64,000 nt of DNA from JABMNT01 sp048262655 (GTDB taxonomy: Bacteria; Pseudomonadota; Alphaproteobacteria; Rhodospirillales; Casp-alpha2). The position numbers were made by a program, and so were the translations under genes. The stretch is from contig JBLXEY010000001.1 of the NCBI GenBank assembly GCA_048262655.1, positions 744,001 through 808,000 on the forward strand, in the 5' to 3' direction. Within the stretch, counting starts at the first letter, position 1. Each line of letters opens with the position of its first letter. The notes beneath the pieces were generated by a model. That model did no database searches and was not told the DNA's origin. It saw nothing but the letters and a program-made list of their open reading frames with translations. Below, in pieces: positions 1 to 8,591 of this stretch.

Positions 1-853
1 AATTAAAAATTGTTTCTTTACCCATTTTCGCCAAATCAAGATCACAGGCAGATGTAATGAGTTCATCATCAAGGCTCGTTGCCTGGCTTACAATTTCACC
101 AGAAGGCTGAACGATGCAGGAACCGCCAATCAGCATACACCCGTCTTCGATTCCCGCTTTGGCAACTCCGACAACAAAACAAGAATTTTGATAAGCGCCA
201 GATTGCATGACCAAATGGTTGTGGAACATCCGCAGATGATTAGGCTCGGGGGCCGCTGTATTGCGATCGGGCGTGTTGTAACCAATCATTACCAGTTCAA
301 CACCTTTCAGGCTCATGACCCGATATGTCTCAGGCCAACGCCGATCATTGCAAAGCCCCATGCCCATAATCCCGCCTTTGCAGCGCCATACCGGCCACGT
401 GATGTCACCCGGCTCAAAGTACCTTTTTTCAAGATGCTGCCACGGGCGATTGGGGTCGTTTTCAGAATGTCCTGGCAAATGAATCTTGCGGTATTTACCT
501 ATGATCTCGCCCTTATCAACCAAGATAGCCGTGTTGTAGTGGTGTCCGTCTGGCGTTAATTCACAGTACCCCAGATAGAAAGCGATATCGGATTCCAAGG
601 CGGCTTCAAAAAGAGGTCGAGTTTCAGGGCCAGGCATTTCGCTTTCGAAATACCGGTCCATCTTCGTAATGTCTTCTTCGAAATAACGGGGAAAGAACGT
701 GGTCAGCGCCATCTCAGGAAACACGACAAGGTGACAGCCCTGACTTTTGGCTTGCCTCAGCAGTTCGATCATTCGCGCGACAACACTGGCCCTGCTCTCT
801 TCTGGCGAGATCGGTCCAAGTTGGGCCGCCCCAACATTCACTATTCGGCTCAT
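1..853 (-). CDS. N-carbamoyl-D-amino acid hydrolase (D-carbamoylase), C-terminus cut by window edge
   Basis: This nitrilase-superfamily amidase would release a free D-amino acid, CO2 and ammonia from an N-carbamoyl-D-amino acid in the cytoplasm. Translating from the ATG at 853 gives about 284 residues before the window ends; the family is about 304 long, so roughly 20 residues are missing. The N-terminal segment has the family's FPEMALTTFFPR block with the catalytic Glu, then KYRKIHLPGH with the catalytic Lys, then GLCNDRRWPE with the nucleophile Cys at about residue 168. The whole read closely resembles Agrobacterium D-carbamoylase from memory of that family. It lies downstream of an SDR and an epimerase-like gene on the same strand, but has its own upstream element at 887-927. 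With hyuA/hyuB in the same region it suggests hydantoin or ureide breakdown. Confidence 0.88.
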   Translation of the reverse strand, partial: MSRIVNVGAAQLGPISPEESRASVVARMIELLRQAKSQGCHLVVFPEMALTTFFPRYFEEDITKMDRYFESEMPGPETRPLFEAALESDIAFYLGYCELTPDGHHYNTAILVDKGEIIGKYRKIHLPGHSENDPNRPWQHLEKRYFEPGDITWPVWRCKGGIMGMGLCNDRRWPETYRVMSLKGVELVMIGYNTPDRNTAAPEPNHLRMFHNHLVMQSGAYQNSCFVVGVAKAGIEDGCMLIGGSCIVQPSGEIVSQATSLDDELITSACDLDLAKMGKETIFN

Positions 854-886
854 TATTCTTTCTCTTTTGCCTATGGTGAACAGGAT

Positions 887-927
887 GCTAGAACGCTTTT
901 TTCATAATGTCATATACTTAATTGCAG
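887..927 (-). promoter_or_regulatory. Bipartite promoter/operator element, copy 1 (before D-carbamoylase)
   Basis: Plus-strand GCTAGAAC, then 9 variable bases, then ATAATGTCATATACTTAATT, then one base and CAG. The same arrangement with identical spacing recurs at 2975-3015. Read toward the carbamoylase gene it gives ATGACA, 17 bases, TAGCAT, a plausible -35/-10 pair placed 30-60 bases before the start codon. I infer a common regulator, most simply the LysR protein encoded at 3041. Confidence 0.6.
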
Positions 928-987
928 TTGATTATTAACATTGTGTTATATATTTATTTTACTTTTGTAAATCAAGCCTTCTCATCT

Positions 988-1734
988 CTATCCCGCAAGC
1001 CACCCGCCATCCGCCATCAAACAGGATCCGGTGGTGAAGGAAGATGCTTCAGATACCAGAAACAATGCGGCCCGCGCTATTTCCTCGGGCCGTCCAAGGC
1101 GCCCAAGGGGATGACGACTAACGGACCGCGCCTTTGCCGCATCGGGATCACCCGAGCGCGCAAAAGACCGGGCCAAAAGCGGAGTCTCAATTGCCCCGGG
1201 CACCAGGACATTGACGCGAATGCGATCCATCGCATGGTCAACAGCCATGGTCCGCGCTAGCGAAACAACAGCCCCCTTGCTTGCGTAATAAGCTGCATTT
1301 GAACGCCCCCCGGCGAAAGCCAGTTGTGAGCCGATCATAACAATTGCACCGCCGCCGGAGTTTTTCATGGTCATGGCCGTTTCGCGAGACCACAGGAATG
1401 TCCCGGTCAGGTTCGTCCCGATAACCGCATTCCAATCTTCCAATGAGGTATCAACAACACTGGTTCCTGTTGAAAACCCGGCGCAGGTAACCAAGGCATC
1501 AATCCGCCCGTACCGATCAAGAATTTCCTTTACCTGTGATTTGACGGTGTCTTCGTCACTTACGTCACCCACAAGAGACATTCCCTTGTCCGGATGCACT
1601 TCGGCTTCAGGTGCGGCACGGTCAACGATGACCACCTTCGCACCTTCTGCCAGGAAAAGCTCTGTACAGGCCAGGCCAATACCAGAAGCACCGCCGGTAA
1701 TAACGACGATCTTATCTTCCATTTCCATATCCAT
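988..1734 (-). CDS. Short-chain dehydrogenase/reductase (SDR), classical type
   Basis: A 248-residue NAD(P)-dependent oxidoreductase, probably acting on an alcohol or keto group of a small metabolite; the substrate cannot be told from sequence. The cofactor motif TGGASGIG is at residues 13-20, the conserved Asn near 108, and the catalytic Ser136, Tyr149 and Lys153 are all present, so it should be active. The reading frame opens further upstream with a GTG at 1761, but a GGAG ribosome-binding site ends about 9 bases before the ATG at 1734, so I use that start. It follows the epimerase-like gene by about 70 bases on the same strand and is probably co-transcribed with it. Confidence 0.85.
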   Translation of the reverse strand: MDMEMEDKIVVITGGASGIGLACTELFLAEGAKVVIVDRAAPEAEVHPDKGMSLVGDVSDEDTVKSQVKEILDRYGRIDALVTCAGFSTGTSVVDTSLEDWNAVIGTNLTGTFLWSRETAMTMKNSGGGAIVMIGSQLAFAGGRSNAAYYASKGAVVSLARTMAVDHAMDRIRVNVLVPGAIETPLLARSFARSGDPDAAKARSVSRHPLGRLGRPEEIARAALFLVSEASSFTTGSCLMADGGWLAG

Positions 1735-1805
1735 ACCACTTTTCTCCTTTTCGGTTTGCACTGGGCTGGTGGTCGCGAATTAAGTTTTAGGACGCCTCAT
1801 GAAGA

Positions 1806-2798
1806 TCAAAAAGCCCAGCTGTTGTTTTTTGCCCAGGCGTAGTAGTCGGAAACACTCTGCCCTACATGAAAAGGCAACGTAAAATCGATGTCCTTTGTCA
1901 GTTGCGATATATCCAGACGCTGCCTGTCTTTGGCGGAATACATATCAATTGTTGGTACTTCGTCACCCTTGATGAGCCGACATTCGAAGCTTTGAGTTTG
2001 CTCTGCAAGTTGACAACCCCAATCGAAAGCGCTCTCGACAGAGGGACCCGACAAATTATAAAGCGAGAAGTTGAGTTTTGACGCATCAAGAATAGATACG
2101 ATCATGGTTGCAATGTTGGGTGCGTATACCCAGTCTCGTTCATCACGACGCGAAAACAGCGCAGGTTCACCCGACAGCGCTTTTTGCATAATCTGAAACT
2201 GCGGACTCGGCGTGTCCCTGACATTGGTTTTTTGTTCCCAACGCCCATATATAGCCGACAACCGCACGCTCCTGATATCCATTTTCCAAAGTTCCCCGAG
2301 ACGAAGTGCCACCCGCTCCGTGGCATATTTAGTCAGCGCGTATAGACTGGCGGGGTCCGCAATTGTTGTTTGTTCGTTGAGCGGTTGATCTGAAAAAACA
2401 GAGTTTCCATAGGCCGCGACCGAGCTGAGATTGACAACTCTCCGCACACCCGCAGAGCGTGCTGCACGCAGCACACGTATAAACCCCGTCAGGTTGACAT
2501 CGATGATTTGTTCTGGAACTTCGGCGTCGCGTTTTGCATCTGCTGTAATCGCGGCACCATACACCACGCCATCGGTGGGTTGTTGGAACGCTTGCGCAAT
2601 TGATTCCGGCTCTTGAATGTTTCCCTTTATGAGCGTCAAACTGCCGGGAAGCGTTTCGAAATATCGCAGCGCTGCGGATGGAATATCGCTGGCATCAAAT
2701 ACGGTGACCGCACTTCCGCGCTCAAGCAATCGCTCTGCGATATTTAATCCAACAAACCCCGCTCCCCCAAAAATTATTGTCGTCAAACCAGCCCCCAT
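1806..2798 (-). CDS. NAD-dependent epimerase/dehydratase family protein (extended SDR)
   Basis: About 330 residues, the usual size of extended SDRs. It has the Rossmann motif GGAGFVG at residues 11-17, a Ser pair near 125, and the catalytic YxxxK pair as Tyr153/Lys157 in SLYALTK. Members use NAD to oxidise or epimerise sugars and sugar acids; D-erythronate dehydrogenase is one relative, but I cannot assign the substrate. The ATG at 2798 is one start; a TTG at 2786 preceded by GGGGG would begin directly before the first Rossmann strand and is a real alternative. It is first in a minus-strand unit with the SDR and sits divergent to a LysR gene, with bipartite element copy 2 between them. Confidence 0.82.
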   Translation of the reverse strand: MGAGLTTIIFGGAGFVGLNIAERLLERGSAVTVFDASDIPSAALRYFETLPGSLTLIKGNIQEPESIAQAFQQPTDGVVYGAAITADAKRDAEVPEQIIDVNLTGFIRVLRAARSAGVRRVVNLSSVAAYGNSVFSDQPLNEQTTIADPASLYALTKYATERVALRLGELWKMDIRSVRLSAIYGRWEQKTNVRDTPSPQFQIMQKALSGEPALFSRRDERDWVYAPNIATMIVSILDASKLNFSLYNLSGPSVESAFDWGCQLAEQTQSFECRLIKGDEVPTIDMYSAKDRQRLDISQLTKDIDFTLPFHVGQSVSDYYAWAKNNSWAF

Positions 2799-2974
2799 CT
2801 GAAAAACTGTTTACGTAAAACCGCAACGCCAGGCCCGCTAAGTGCCAGGAAAAATCAACGATTTGCATCGGCTCATAGCACCAACGCATTCAAAAATCCC
2901 ATGGGCCACGTCCCCTTGAGTATTCGTCTGTTTTTTACCCTGGACCGGAAACCTTTCTGATCAATGAGGATCAG

Positions 2975-3015
2975 GCTAGAACAATCGTATTATAATGTCA
3001 TATACTTAATTCCAG
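2975..3015 (-). promoter_or_regulatory. Bipartite promoter/operator element, copy 2 (between epimerase and LysR genes)
   Basis: GCTAGAAC, 9 bases, ATAATGTCATATACTTAATT, one base, CAG: the same word order and spacing as at 887-927 and the same orientation. Toward the epimerase gene it reads ATGACA, 17 bases, TAGCCT, which would give a leader of roughly 170 bases. It also ends 25 bases before the LysR start codon, and TATAAT at 2991 could serve that gene, so autoregulation is plausible. Confidence 0.6.
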
Positions 3016-3040
3016 CCTTAACATAACAGAGTGTTATTTA

Positions 3041-3922
3041 ATGAACGTTCGGCAAATGGAGATCTTTCGCGCCGTCATAGCTTATGGTGGCGTTGCAAAT
3101 GCCGCTATGAAGCTTGGCATTTCTCAACCTGCGATTAGCCGGATGATCAAACACACAGAATCAAACTTGGGGTTCCAACTTTTTGAACGTATGGGCCGCC
3201 GACTTCATCCGACAGATGAAGCGCAAAGACTTTATGAAGAAATCGATCCCTTATTTGCGTCAATTAACTCCGTCCAAGACCGGATCGGGGATATTCGAAA
3301 CGCCAATGTCGGGAGACTGAGGATCGTTGCCACGCCTGGTTTGGCCCACACCATTGTTCCTCAGGCGTTGAAAAGACTTTTGCAGGTTCGCCCCGGGGTT
3401 CAGGTATCACTCGATATACGGCGGCGCGAAAACGTCGTGCAAAAAGCGAAAAACAATGCAGCGGATATTGGCCTTGCGGTAACCGCAGCAGAACAGAATG
3501 ATTTAGCCCTTCATAAAATCCAGATGGGAAAAATGGTTTGTATTGTCCCTGAAATGCATCCACTTGCCGAGCTTGAATTCGTTACGCCCAAAGACCTGAA
3601 AGCATACCCGTTCATTATGATGACGCGGGGTTCAACGCTTGGCGAACTGATCGAAAAGGCCTTTGCAGACGTCGGGGAAAAAGTCGACTGGTCAATCGAA
3701 ACATCATACAGCGCTTCTGCCTGTACCTTCGTCCGAAACGGTTTTGGCGTTGCCTTGGTTGACGAGTATGTAAACCGTCAGGGCAACATTCAGGGGCTTG
3801 TCGTCAAACCTTTTGAGCCCGTAATTGAGCTTTCAGCCTATCTCTTTTATTCGACGCTTAAGCCACTTTCCAAGCTTTCCAAATTGTTCATCCAGTCTGT
3901 TTCTGAAACTCTGGAACAGTAA
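3041..3922 (+). CDS. LysR-family transcriptional regulator
   Basis: 293 residues. An N-terminal winged helix-turn-helix begins MNVRQMEIFRAV and includes the typical GISQPAISRMI recognition helix near residues 28-38. It is followed by a periplasmic-binding-protein-like effector domain with the usual TPGLAHTIVPQ opening. The family usually binds a dyad upstream of a divergent target and of its own gene. That fits the position, divergent from the epimerase-SDR unit, with the shared bipartite element in the gap and a second copy before the D-carbamoylase. The effector is unknown; a ureide or carbamoyl compound is my guess from the neighbours. Confidence 0.9.
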   Translation: MNVRQMEIFRAVIAYGGVANAAMKLGISQPAISRMIKHTESNLGFQLFERMGRRLHPTDEAQRLYEEIDPLFASINSVQDRIGDIRNANVGRLRIVATPGLAHTIVPQALKRLLQVRPGVQVSLDIRRRENVVQKAKNNAADIGLAVTAAEQNDLALHKIQMGKMVCIVPEMHPLAELEFVTPKDLKAYPFIMMTRGSTLGELIEKAFADVGEKVDWSIETSYSASACTFVRNGFGVALVDEYVNRQGNIQGLVVKPFEPVIELSAYLFYSTLKPLSKLSKLFIQSVSETLEQ

Positions 3923-4071
3923 ACAATTTAGTCTGCCGTTAACCTCGCTCTCGCCGCCTGCCGGCGCTTACTGTTTGCCAAACTTGCAGCCAACGGATTT
4001 TTACAGGATTTACTCGACAGAACAGCTGAGTTAGCGTGCCTAAAAAAAACTGACGATAGGATCCAATAAAA

Positions 4072-4983
4072 ATGAGTTACCCTCGAGACCTGATCGGTTA
4101 TGGCGCAAACCTCCCGGACCCCAAATGGCCCGGCGGCGCTCGCCTTGCCCTGAATTTTGTTATCAACTATGAAGAAGGTTCAGAAGCGACGCTCCCGGAT
4201 GGCGACACGTTTACAGAATCAGGTTTGACGGAAGGTTCAGCAGCACAATTCCCGCCCGGCACGCGCAATCTGGCCGCAGAATCGATGTTCGAATACGGAA
4301 GCCGGGTCGGCTTCTGGCGATTAATGCGCCTGTTCGGTGCCCACGATATGCCCGTTACAATATTTGGATGTGCCTTGGCACTTGAGCGCAATCCGGAAGC
4401 TGCAATGGCAATCAGAGACGCTGGTTATGATGTCTGCTGTCATGGCTGGAGATGGGTTGAGCACTTTAAGCTTAGCGAAGCAGAAGAACGCGATCACATC
4501 CGTCGCGCGGTTGCGTCTCTAAGCAAAACAATTGGAGAGCGCCCTCTCGGCTGGTATTGCCGCTATGCACCCAGCGAGAATACGCGGCGTTTGCTGGTTG
4601 AAGAAGGCGGCTTTATTTATGATTCAGACGCCTACAACGATGAACTCCCCTACTGGACCGTTGTCGAAGACCGTCCCCACCTAATTGTTCCCTATACGCT
4701 GACCAATAATGACACAAAGTTCATGCGGGGGTTTTGGGGAACTGCCGAAGACTACTACACGCACCTGAAAGATGCCTTCGATATGCTTTATCAGGAAGGG
4801 GAAACCGCGCCAAAGATGATGACGGTCGGAATTCACATGCGCATTGCCGGACATCCTGGGCGCGCCGTAGGCCTGCAACGGTTTCTGGATTATGTCGCTG
4901 GCTTTAATGATGTATGGGTGTGCCGACGCGATGACATTGCCAAACACTGGATAAACGAACACCCTTTTCAAGATCAGGCGTGA
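4072..4983 (+). CDS. PuuE-type allantoinase / polysaccharide-deacetylase-fold amidohydrolase
   Basis: 303 residues, close to the 308 of Pseudomonas PuuE, which opens the hydantoin ring of allantoin. The start MSYPRDLIGYG, the NYEEG motif at residues 32-36, the CCHGWRW segment and the C-terminal DDIAKHW are all characteristic of this clade of the NodB-fold family. The true substrate may be allantoin or another cyclic ureide or amide. It stands alone on the plus strand about 150 bases after the LysR gene, with no clear terminator between them. Company with D-carbamoylase and HyuA/HyuB makes a ring-opening hydrolase role likely, but the substrate assignment is inference. Confidence 0.75.
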   Translation: MSYPRDLIGYGANLPDPKWPGGARLALNFVINYEEGSEATLPDGDTFTESGLTEGSAAQFPPGTRNLAAESMFEYGSRVGFWRLMRLFGAHDMPVTIFGCALALERNPEAAMAIRDAGYDVCCHGWRWVEHFKLSEAEERDHIRRAVASLSKTIGERPLGWYCRYAPSENTRRLLVEEGGFIYDSDAYNDELPYWTVVEDRPHLIVPYTLTNNDTKFMRGFWGTAEDYYTHLKDAFDMLYQEGETAPKMMTVGIHMRIAGHPGRAVGLQRFLDYVAGFNDVWVCRRDDIAKHWINEHPFQDQA

Positions 4984-5017
4984 TTAGAATACCGTCCTTT
5001 CCGGAGAGCAATCTCTT

Positions 5018-5224
5018 ATGAAAGATACAGTTGATCCACATGTTGCCGATGAAAAATTTTCCCAATTTTCGTCGGGAAATGCGGTTTGCCATTTGCTACG
5101 GCAGGAGTATTGTCTGGCAACCGATGGAAAAGATGTCCGGTCCCACACCGGCTCGGAATTAATTCGAACGCCACAGCTTAAAAGTCACGACGGCGGGTTC
5201 CAGAGATCATTTTCCAACAGATGA
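5018..5224 (+). CDS. Small open frame of doubtful status
   Basis: A 68-residue frame with an ATG at 5018 and a purine-rich CCGGAGAG about 8 bases upstream. I recognise no family, and it shows no signal peptide or membrane segment. It fills the 280-base gap between the PuuE-like gene and the molybdoenzyme gene on the same strand. It may be a real small protein, a leader or a chance frame; I cannot tell. Confidence 0.2.
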   Translation: MKDTVDPHVADEKFSQFSSGNAVCHLLRQEYCLATDGKDVRSHTGSELIRTPQLKSHDGGFQRSFSNR

Positions 5225-5265
5225 AACAAATCTTTAGACAGCTTACGAACTAAGGTTTCGAAACC

Positions 5266-7575
5266 ATGGACACTTTAAAAAGATTTTCACAATGTAGCCA
5301 TTGGGGCGCCTACACGGTCGTTGTTGATGGCAAACAGATCGTCGACATCGAACCGTTCTCGGGAGACCCGTCTCCATCGCCGTTGATCCAGTCGGTAAAG
5401 AACTGGATGGACCCGGCTCGCCGAATCGCCACGCCAATGATCCGAGAGGGTTGGCTGAAATCTCGCGAAGGCAGTGACCGTTCTGGCCGGGGTCGCGAAA
5501 AGTTTATTCCCGTTTCCTGGGATGAAGCCTTTGAACTGGCAAGTGGCGAGATCAAGCGCGTTTCAAATGATTTCGGCAACGCTTCTATCTTCGCCGGCTC
5601 TTATGGGTGGACAAGCTGCGGGCGCTTCCATCACGCCTCGTCGCTTCTCAAGCGGACTCTGAATTTGGTTGGGGGCTACACCGGTCATGTTGATACCTAT
5701 AGCATCGCCGCCGGACCTGCCATCTTACGACACACACTGGGAAATGCGGCGGCATGCAGCGGGCAGGCAAACACCCTTGATTCCATTGCTGCACATACAG
5801 AAACATTGGTTATTTTCGGCGCACTTTCTCCACGTACAGCTCAACTGGAAGCCGGGGGGCGTGCGCAACACAATTTGGAAACGCATCTGCGTGAAATGGT
5901 TAAACGCAAAATCAAGGTTATCCTGATTTCGCCCTTCCGCGATGACTTGCCGGACTGGGTAGATGCTGAATGGTGGCCGATCCGCCCCAATACAGACACA
6001 GCGCTTGCGCTGGCATTGGCGGGTGAAATCGTCAAGGCTGGAGACCATGACGTTGATTTCCTTAATCGCTGCTGCAGTGGTGCAGATGAATTTCTGGCCT
6101 ATCTTACCGGCGCGTCAGATGGCATCGAAAAGAATGCCACTTGGGCCGCATCTATCACGGACATTTCTCCAACCGACATTTCGGCACTTGCAAAACGATT
6201 GGCGTCAACACGTAGCATGATCACCATGAGTTGGAGCCTGCAACGGGCCCATCATGGCGAACACGCATTTTGGTCTGCAATTGCTTTGGCCGCAGTCGCC
6301 GGACAAATCGGTTTACCGGGCGGTGGCGTCGGCTTTGGTTATGGCTCGCTGGGCGGCGTCGGAGAACCTTTTCGGACGTCCATGTCACCGATGATATCAC
6401 AGTTGAAACGGCCCAACAGTGATTTCATACCCGTCGCTCGTATCACTGACCTGCTGACCCAACCGGGTGCCTCGTTCGACTATGAAGGACAGACCTACAC
6501 TTATCCGGATACCCGGCTCGTCTATTGGGCAGGCGGCAATCCTTTTCATCATCATCAGGATCTTAACAGGTTCGAAACCGCCTGGCATCGCCCTGAGACC
6601 ATCATCGTCCAGGACCCTATGTGGACCGCGACCGCATTGCGGGCTGATATTGTTTTACCCGCATCTACATCGCTTGAGCGCAATGACATTGCGGGCAACC
6701 GTCGCTCAGATCACATTGTTGCCATGCATAAGGCCGTTGAACCCCTAGGTCAGGCCCGGTCTGATTACGAAATTTTCCGTGGGCTTTCTGAGCGTCTGGG
6801 TGTCGAAGCCGCATTCAGCGAAGGGCGCGATGAAATGGACTGGCTACGGCATATCTACGACGGCTGCAAAAAAGATGCAGAAGATGCGCATGGGTTTATC
6901 ATGCCTGACTTTGATAATTTCTGGCAGGACGGCTTTGCTATTGCTCCCACACACAAAGACCATACCTATCTAGATGTCTATCGAACCGACCCTGAAGCCC
7001 ATGCCCTTGCGACAGAAAGTGGAAGGATCGTTCTGACGAGCGACCTTTTGGCGGATCGCGATTATTCCGATTGCCCTAAACACCCGGCGTGGATCGCCCC
7101 CCAGGAATGGTTAGGCGGCCCCGAAACCGACGACGACCAATTGCACCTCATTTCGCACCAGCCAGCGGGCCGTTTGCATAGTCAGTTGGAAACGGCGCCC
7201 ACCAGCATGGCAATGAAACATCAGGGCCGGGAACAGGTTCGCATCAGCGAAACCGATGCGAAACGCTTTGGCGTTTCCCAAGGACAAACCGTCCGGTTAT
7301 GGAATCAGCGCGGTCAATGCCTCGCCTCAGCCTTGGTTTGCAATGATGTCCGTCAAGGTGTCGCCATCCTGCCAACGGGTGGCTGGTTGACCCGCGATGG
7401 CGACAGCGACCTTGAGCTTTCCGGTAATCCAAATGTGTTGACCGCAGACATACCAACATCACAGTTTGGGCAAGGTTGTTCAGCCCACACCTGCATGATC
7501 CGAATCGAGCCTTACCGCGGCAAAATATCTGATGCGACAGAGCAATATCAGGAGATGATTGACGCCCGGACCTGA
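5266..7575 (+). CDS. Molybdopterin-dependent oxidoreductase, BisC/TorA/DMSO-reductase family
   Basis: 769 residues, a full-length member of the family that reduces S-oxides and N-oxides (biotin sulfoxide, TMAO, DMSO, methionine sulfoxide) using bis-MGD molybdenum. The GSYGWTSCGRFHH segment contains the expected molybdenum-ligand Ser at about residue 117, and GGYTGHVDTYS follows as in BisC. The N-terminus, MDTLKRFSQCSHWG, carries no twin-arginine signal and no iron-sulfur Cys motif, so a cytoplasmic BisC-like enzyme is more likely than a periplasmic TorA-like one. The C-terminal molybdopterin-dinucleotide-binding domain is complete. The gene ends four bases before the convergent DapA-like gene. 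Physiological substrate and electron donor are unknown. Confidence 0.85.
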   Translation: MDTLKRFSQCSHWGAYTVVVDGKQIVDIEPFSGDPSPSPLIQSVKNWMDPARRIATPMIREGWLKSREGSDRSGRGREKFIPVSWDEAFELASGEIKRVSNDFGNASIFAGSYGWTSCGRFHHASSLLKRTLNLVGGYTGHVDTYSIAAGPAILRHTLGNAAACSGQANTLDSIAAHTETLVIFGALSPRTAQLEAGGRAQHNLETHLREMVKRKIKVILISPFRDDLPDWVDAEWWPIRPNTDTALALALAGEIVKAGDHDVDFLNRCCSGADEFLAYLTGASDGIEKNATWAASITDISPTDISALAKRLASTRSMITMSWSLQRAHHGEHAFWSAIALAAVAGQIGLPGGGVGFGYGSLGGVGEPFRTSMSPMISQLKRPNSDFIPVARITDLLTQPGASFDYEGQTYTYPDTRLVYWAGGNPFHHHQDLNRFETAWHRPETIIVQDPMWTATALRADIVLPASTSLERNDIAGNRRSDHIVAMHKAVEPLGQARSDYEIFRGLSERLGVEAAFSEGRDEMDWLRHIYDGCKKDAEDAHGFIMPDFDNFWQDGFAIAPTHKDHTYLDVYRTDPEAHALATESGRIVLTSDLLADRDYSDCPKHPAWIAPQEWLGGPETDDDQLHLISHQPAGRLHSQLETAPTSMAMKHQGREQVRISETDAKRFGVSQGQTVRLWNQRGQCLASALVCNDVRQGVAILPTGGWLTRDGDSDLELSGNPNVLTADIPTSQFGQGCSAHTCMIRIEPYRGKISDATEQYQEMIDART

Positions 7576-7579
7576 TTGA

Positions 7580-8467
7580 TTATGCCGATATAAGGCTAAG
7601 ATTCTCCAAAGCATTTCGAACCTGTCGCTTTTGTGTTTCCGTGGCAGGAGACGTGGGCCGCCGTGCATGCCCGGTCTCGACACCCTGTAACTGCTGCGCA
7701 TACTTGCAGAGAGACGGCATGTTATCGACCCCAATGGCATCCCAGAGCGGCATCAGCCGTTCATGCAGATCAAGAGCCGTTTCCCAGTCTTGTGCTTTGA
7801 CCGCATCCCACAACCGAACCGATGGCCCAGGCGCAGCCGTTAAAATGGCGGCAATAGCACCAGGCGCTCCCAACTGATAGGATAAATACAGAAGGGCATC
7901 GACAGCGCTGAAAATCAGGTTCTCTGGGTTGGCGCGACGCACCAGATCAGCAAACAATTTCATATCCCCGGCACTTTGCTTAACACCCAGCACTCCCGGC
8001 ACTTCGTCCATGATCCGCAACAGCAAATCCGGCGACAGATAACACCAGGGCACCACATTATAAATCAGGATTGGTACGCCGCATTCGGCGTGGATTTCAG
8101 AAAAATGCCTGACCATTGCATCGTCATCGGGTCTAAAAAGATAGTGCGGTGGTGTAACTTGCAAAGCAGACACACCCAAGTGCTTGACCGACTTACCTCG
8201 CGCTGCAACCTCTTGTGTCGAGTTGGCGATAATGCCCGCGACCAACGGCACCCGGTTATCGATAGCTTCCGCAGTTTTCTCCATAAGCGCTTGGTATTCC
8301 TGACGGTCAAGCACATGTCCCTCCCCAGTGCTACCGCCCGCAGCAAGCCCATGAACACCGTTCTCAATCAACCAGTCGACCTGGCCTCGAACGAGTGAAA
8401 GATCAATCGCGCCGCTATCCATAAAAGGTGTCGTAAAGGGTGCAATAATTCCTTTTAAGTCACTCAT
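7580..8467 (-). CDS. DapA/dihydrodipicolinate-synthase-family aldolase or lyase
   Basis: 295 residues from the ATG at 8467, which has GGGAGAG five bases upstream; the frame also opens at 8488. This is a class I aldolase of the DHDPS/N-acetylneuraminate-lyase family. GSTGEG is at 45-50, Tyr136 lies in LIYNVVP, and the Schiff-base Lys163 in GVKQSAGD, so the catalytic set is intact. Catabolic members cleave or dehydrate 2-keto-3-deoxy acids or condense pyruvate with aldehydes. It is divergent from an IclR gene, with two palindromic sites between, so IclR-controlled catabolism is likely. Lysine synthesis is unlikely in this context. Confidence 0.87.
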   Translation of the reverse strand: MSDLKGIIAPFTTPFMDSGAIDLSLVRGQVDWLIENGVHGLAAGGSTGEGHVLDRQEYQALMEKTAEAIDNRVPLVAGIIANSTQEVAARGKSVKHLGVSALQVTPPHYLFRPDDDAMVRHFSEIHAECGVPILIYNVVPWCYLSPDLLLRIMDEVPGVLGVKQSAGDMKLFADLVRRANPENLIFSAVDALLYLSYQLGAPGAIAAILTAAPGPSVRLWDAVKAQDWETALDLHERLMPLWDAIGVDNMPSLCKYAQQLQGVETGHARRPTSPATETQKRQVRNALENLSLISA

Positions 8468-8500
8468 TTTGTCTCTCCCATTCAGCAATGTGGTTTATTC

Positions 8501-8520
8501 AATTCCTGTCCAATTGAATT
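8501..8520. promoter_or_regulatory. Imperfect IclR-type palindrome near the DapA-like gene
   Basis: AATTCC, 8 bases, TGAATT: five of six positions match the GGAATT half of the perfect site at 8561-8579, with one extra spacer base. It lies about 35 bases upstream of the DapA-like start codon. It is probably a second, weaker site for the same regulator. Confidence 0.4.
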
Positions 8521-8560
8521 TTGCGGATTGTTATTAACAGTTAAAGAGTATTACTAATCA

Positions 8561-8579
8561 AATTCCATAATATGGAATT
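8561..8579. promoter_or_regulatory. Perfect palindrome, probable IclR operator
   Basis: AATTCCATA, a central A, then TATGGAATT: 9-base perfect arms. It ends 12 bases before the iclR-type start codon at 8592, so a bound repressor would block that gene and could control the divergent DapA-like gene. IclR-family operators are commonly AT-rich palindromes of this size. Confidence 0.65.
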
Positions 8580-8591
8580 AGGGAGATCCCC

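Noticed and set aside
922..1260. 112-codon plus-strand frame
   Set aside because: Overlaps the SDR gene on the other strand and the shared regulatory element; no homology seen.
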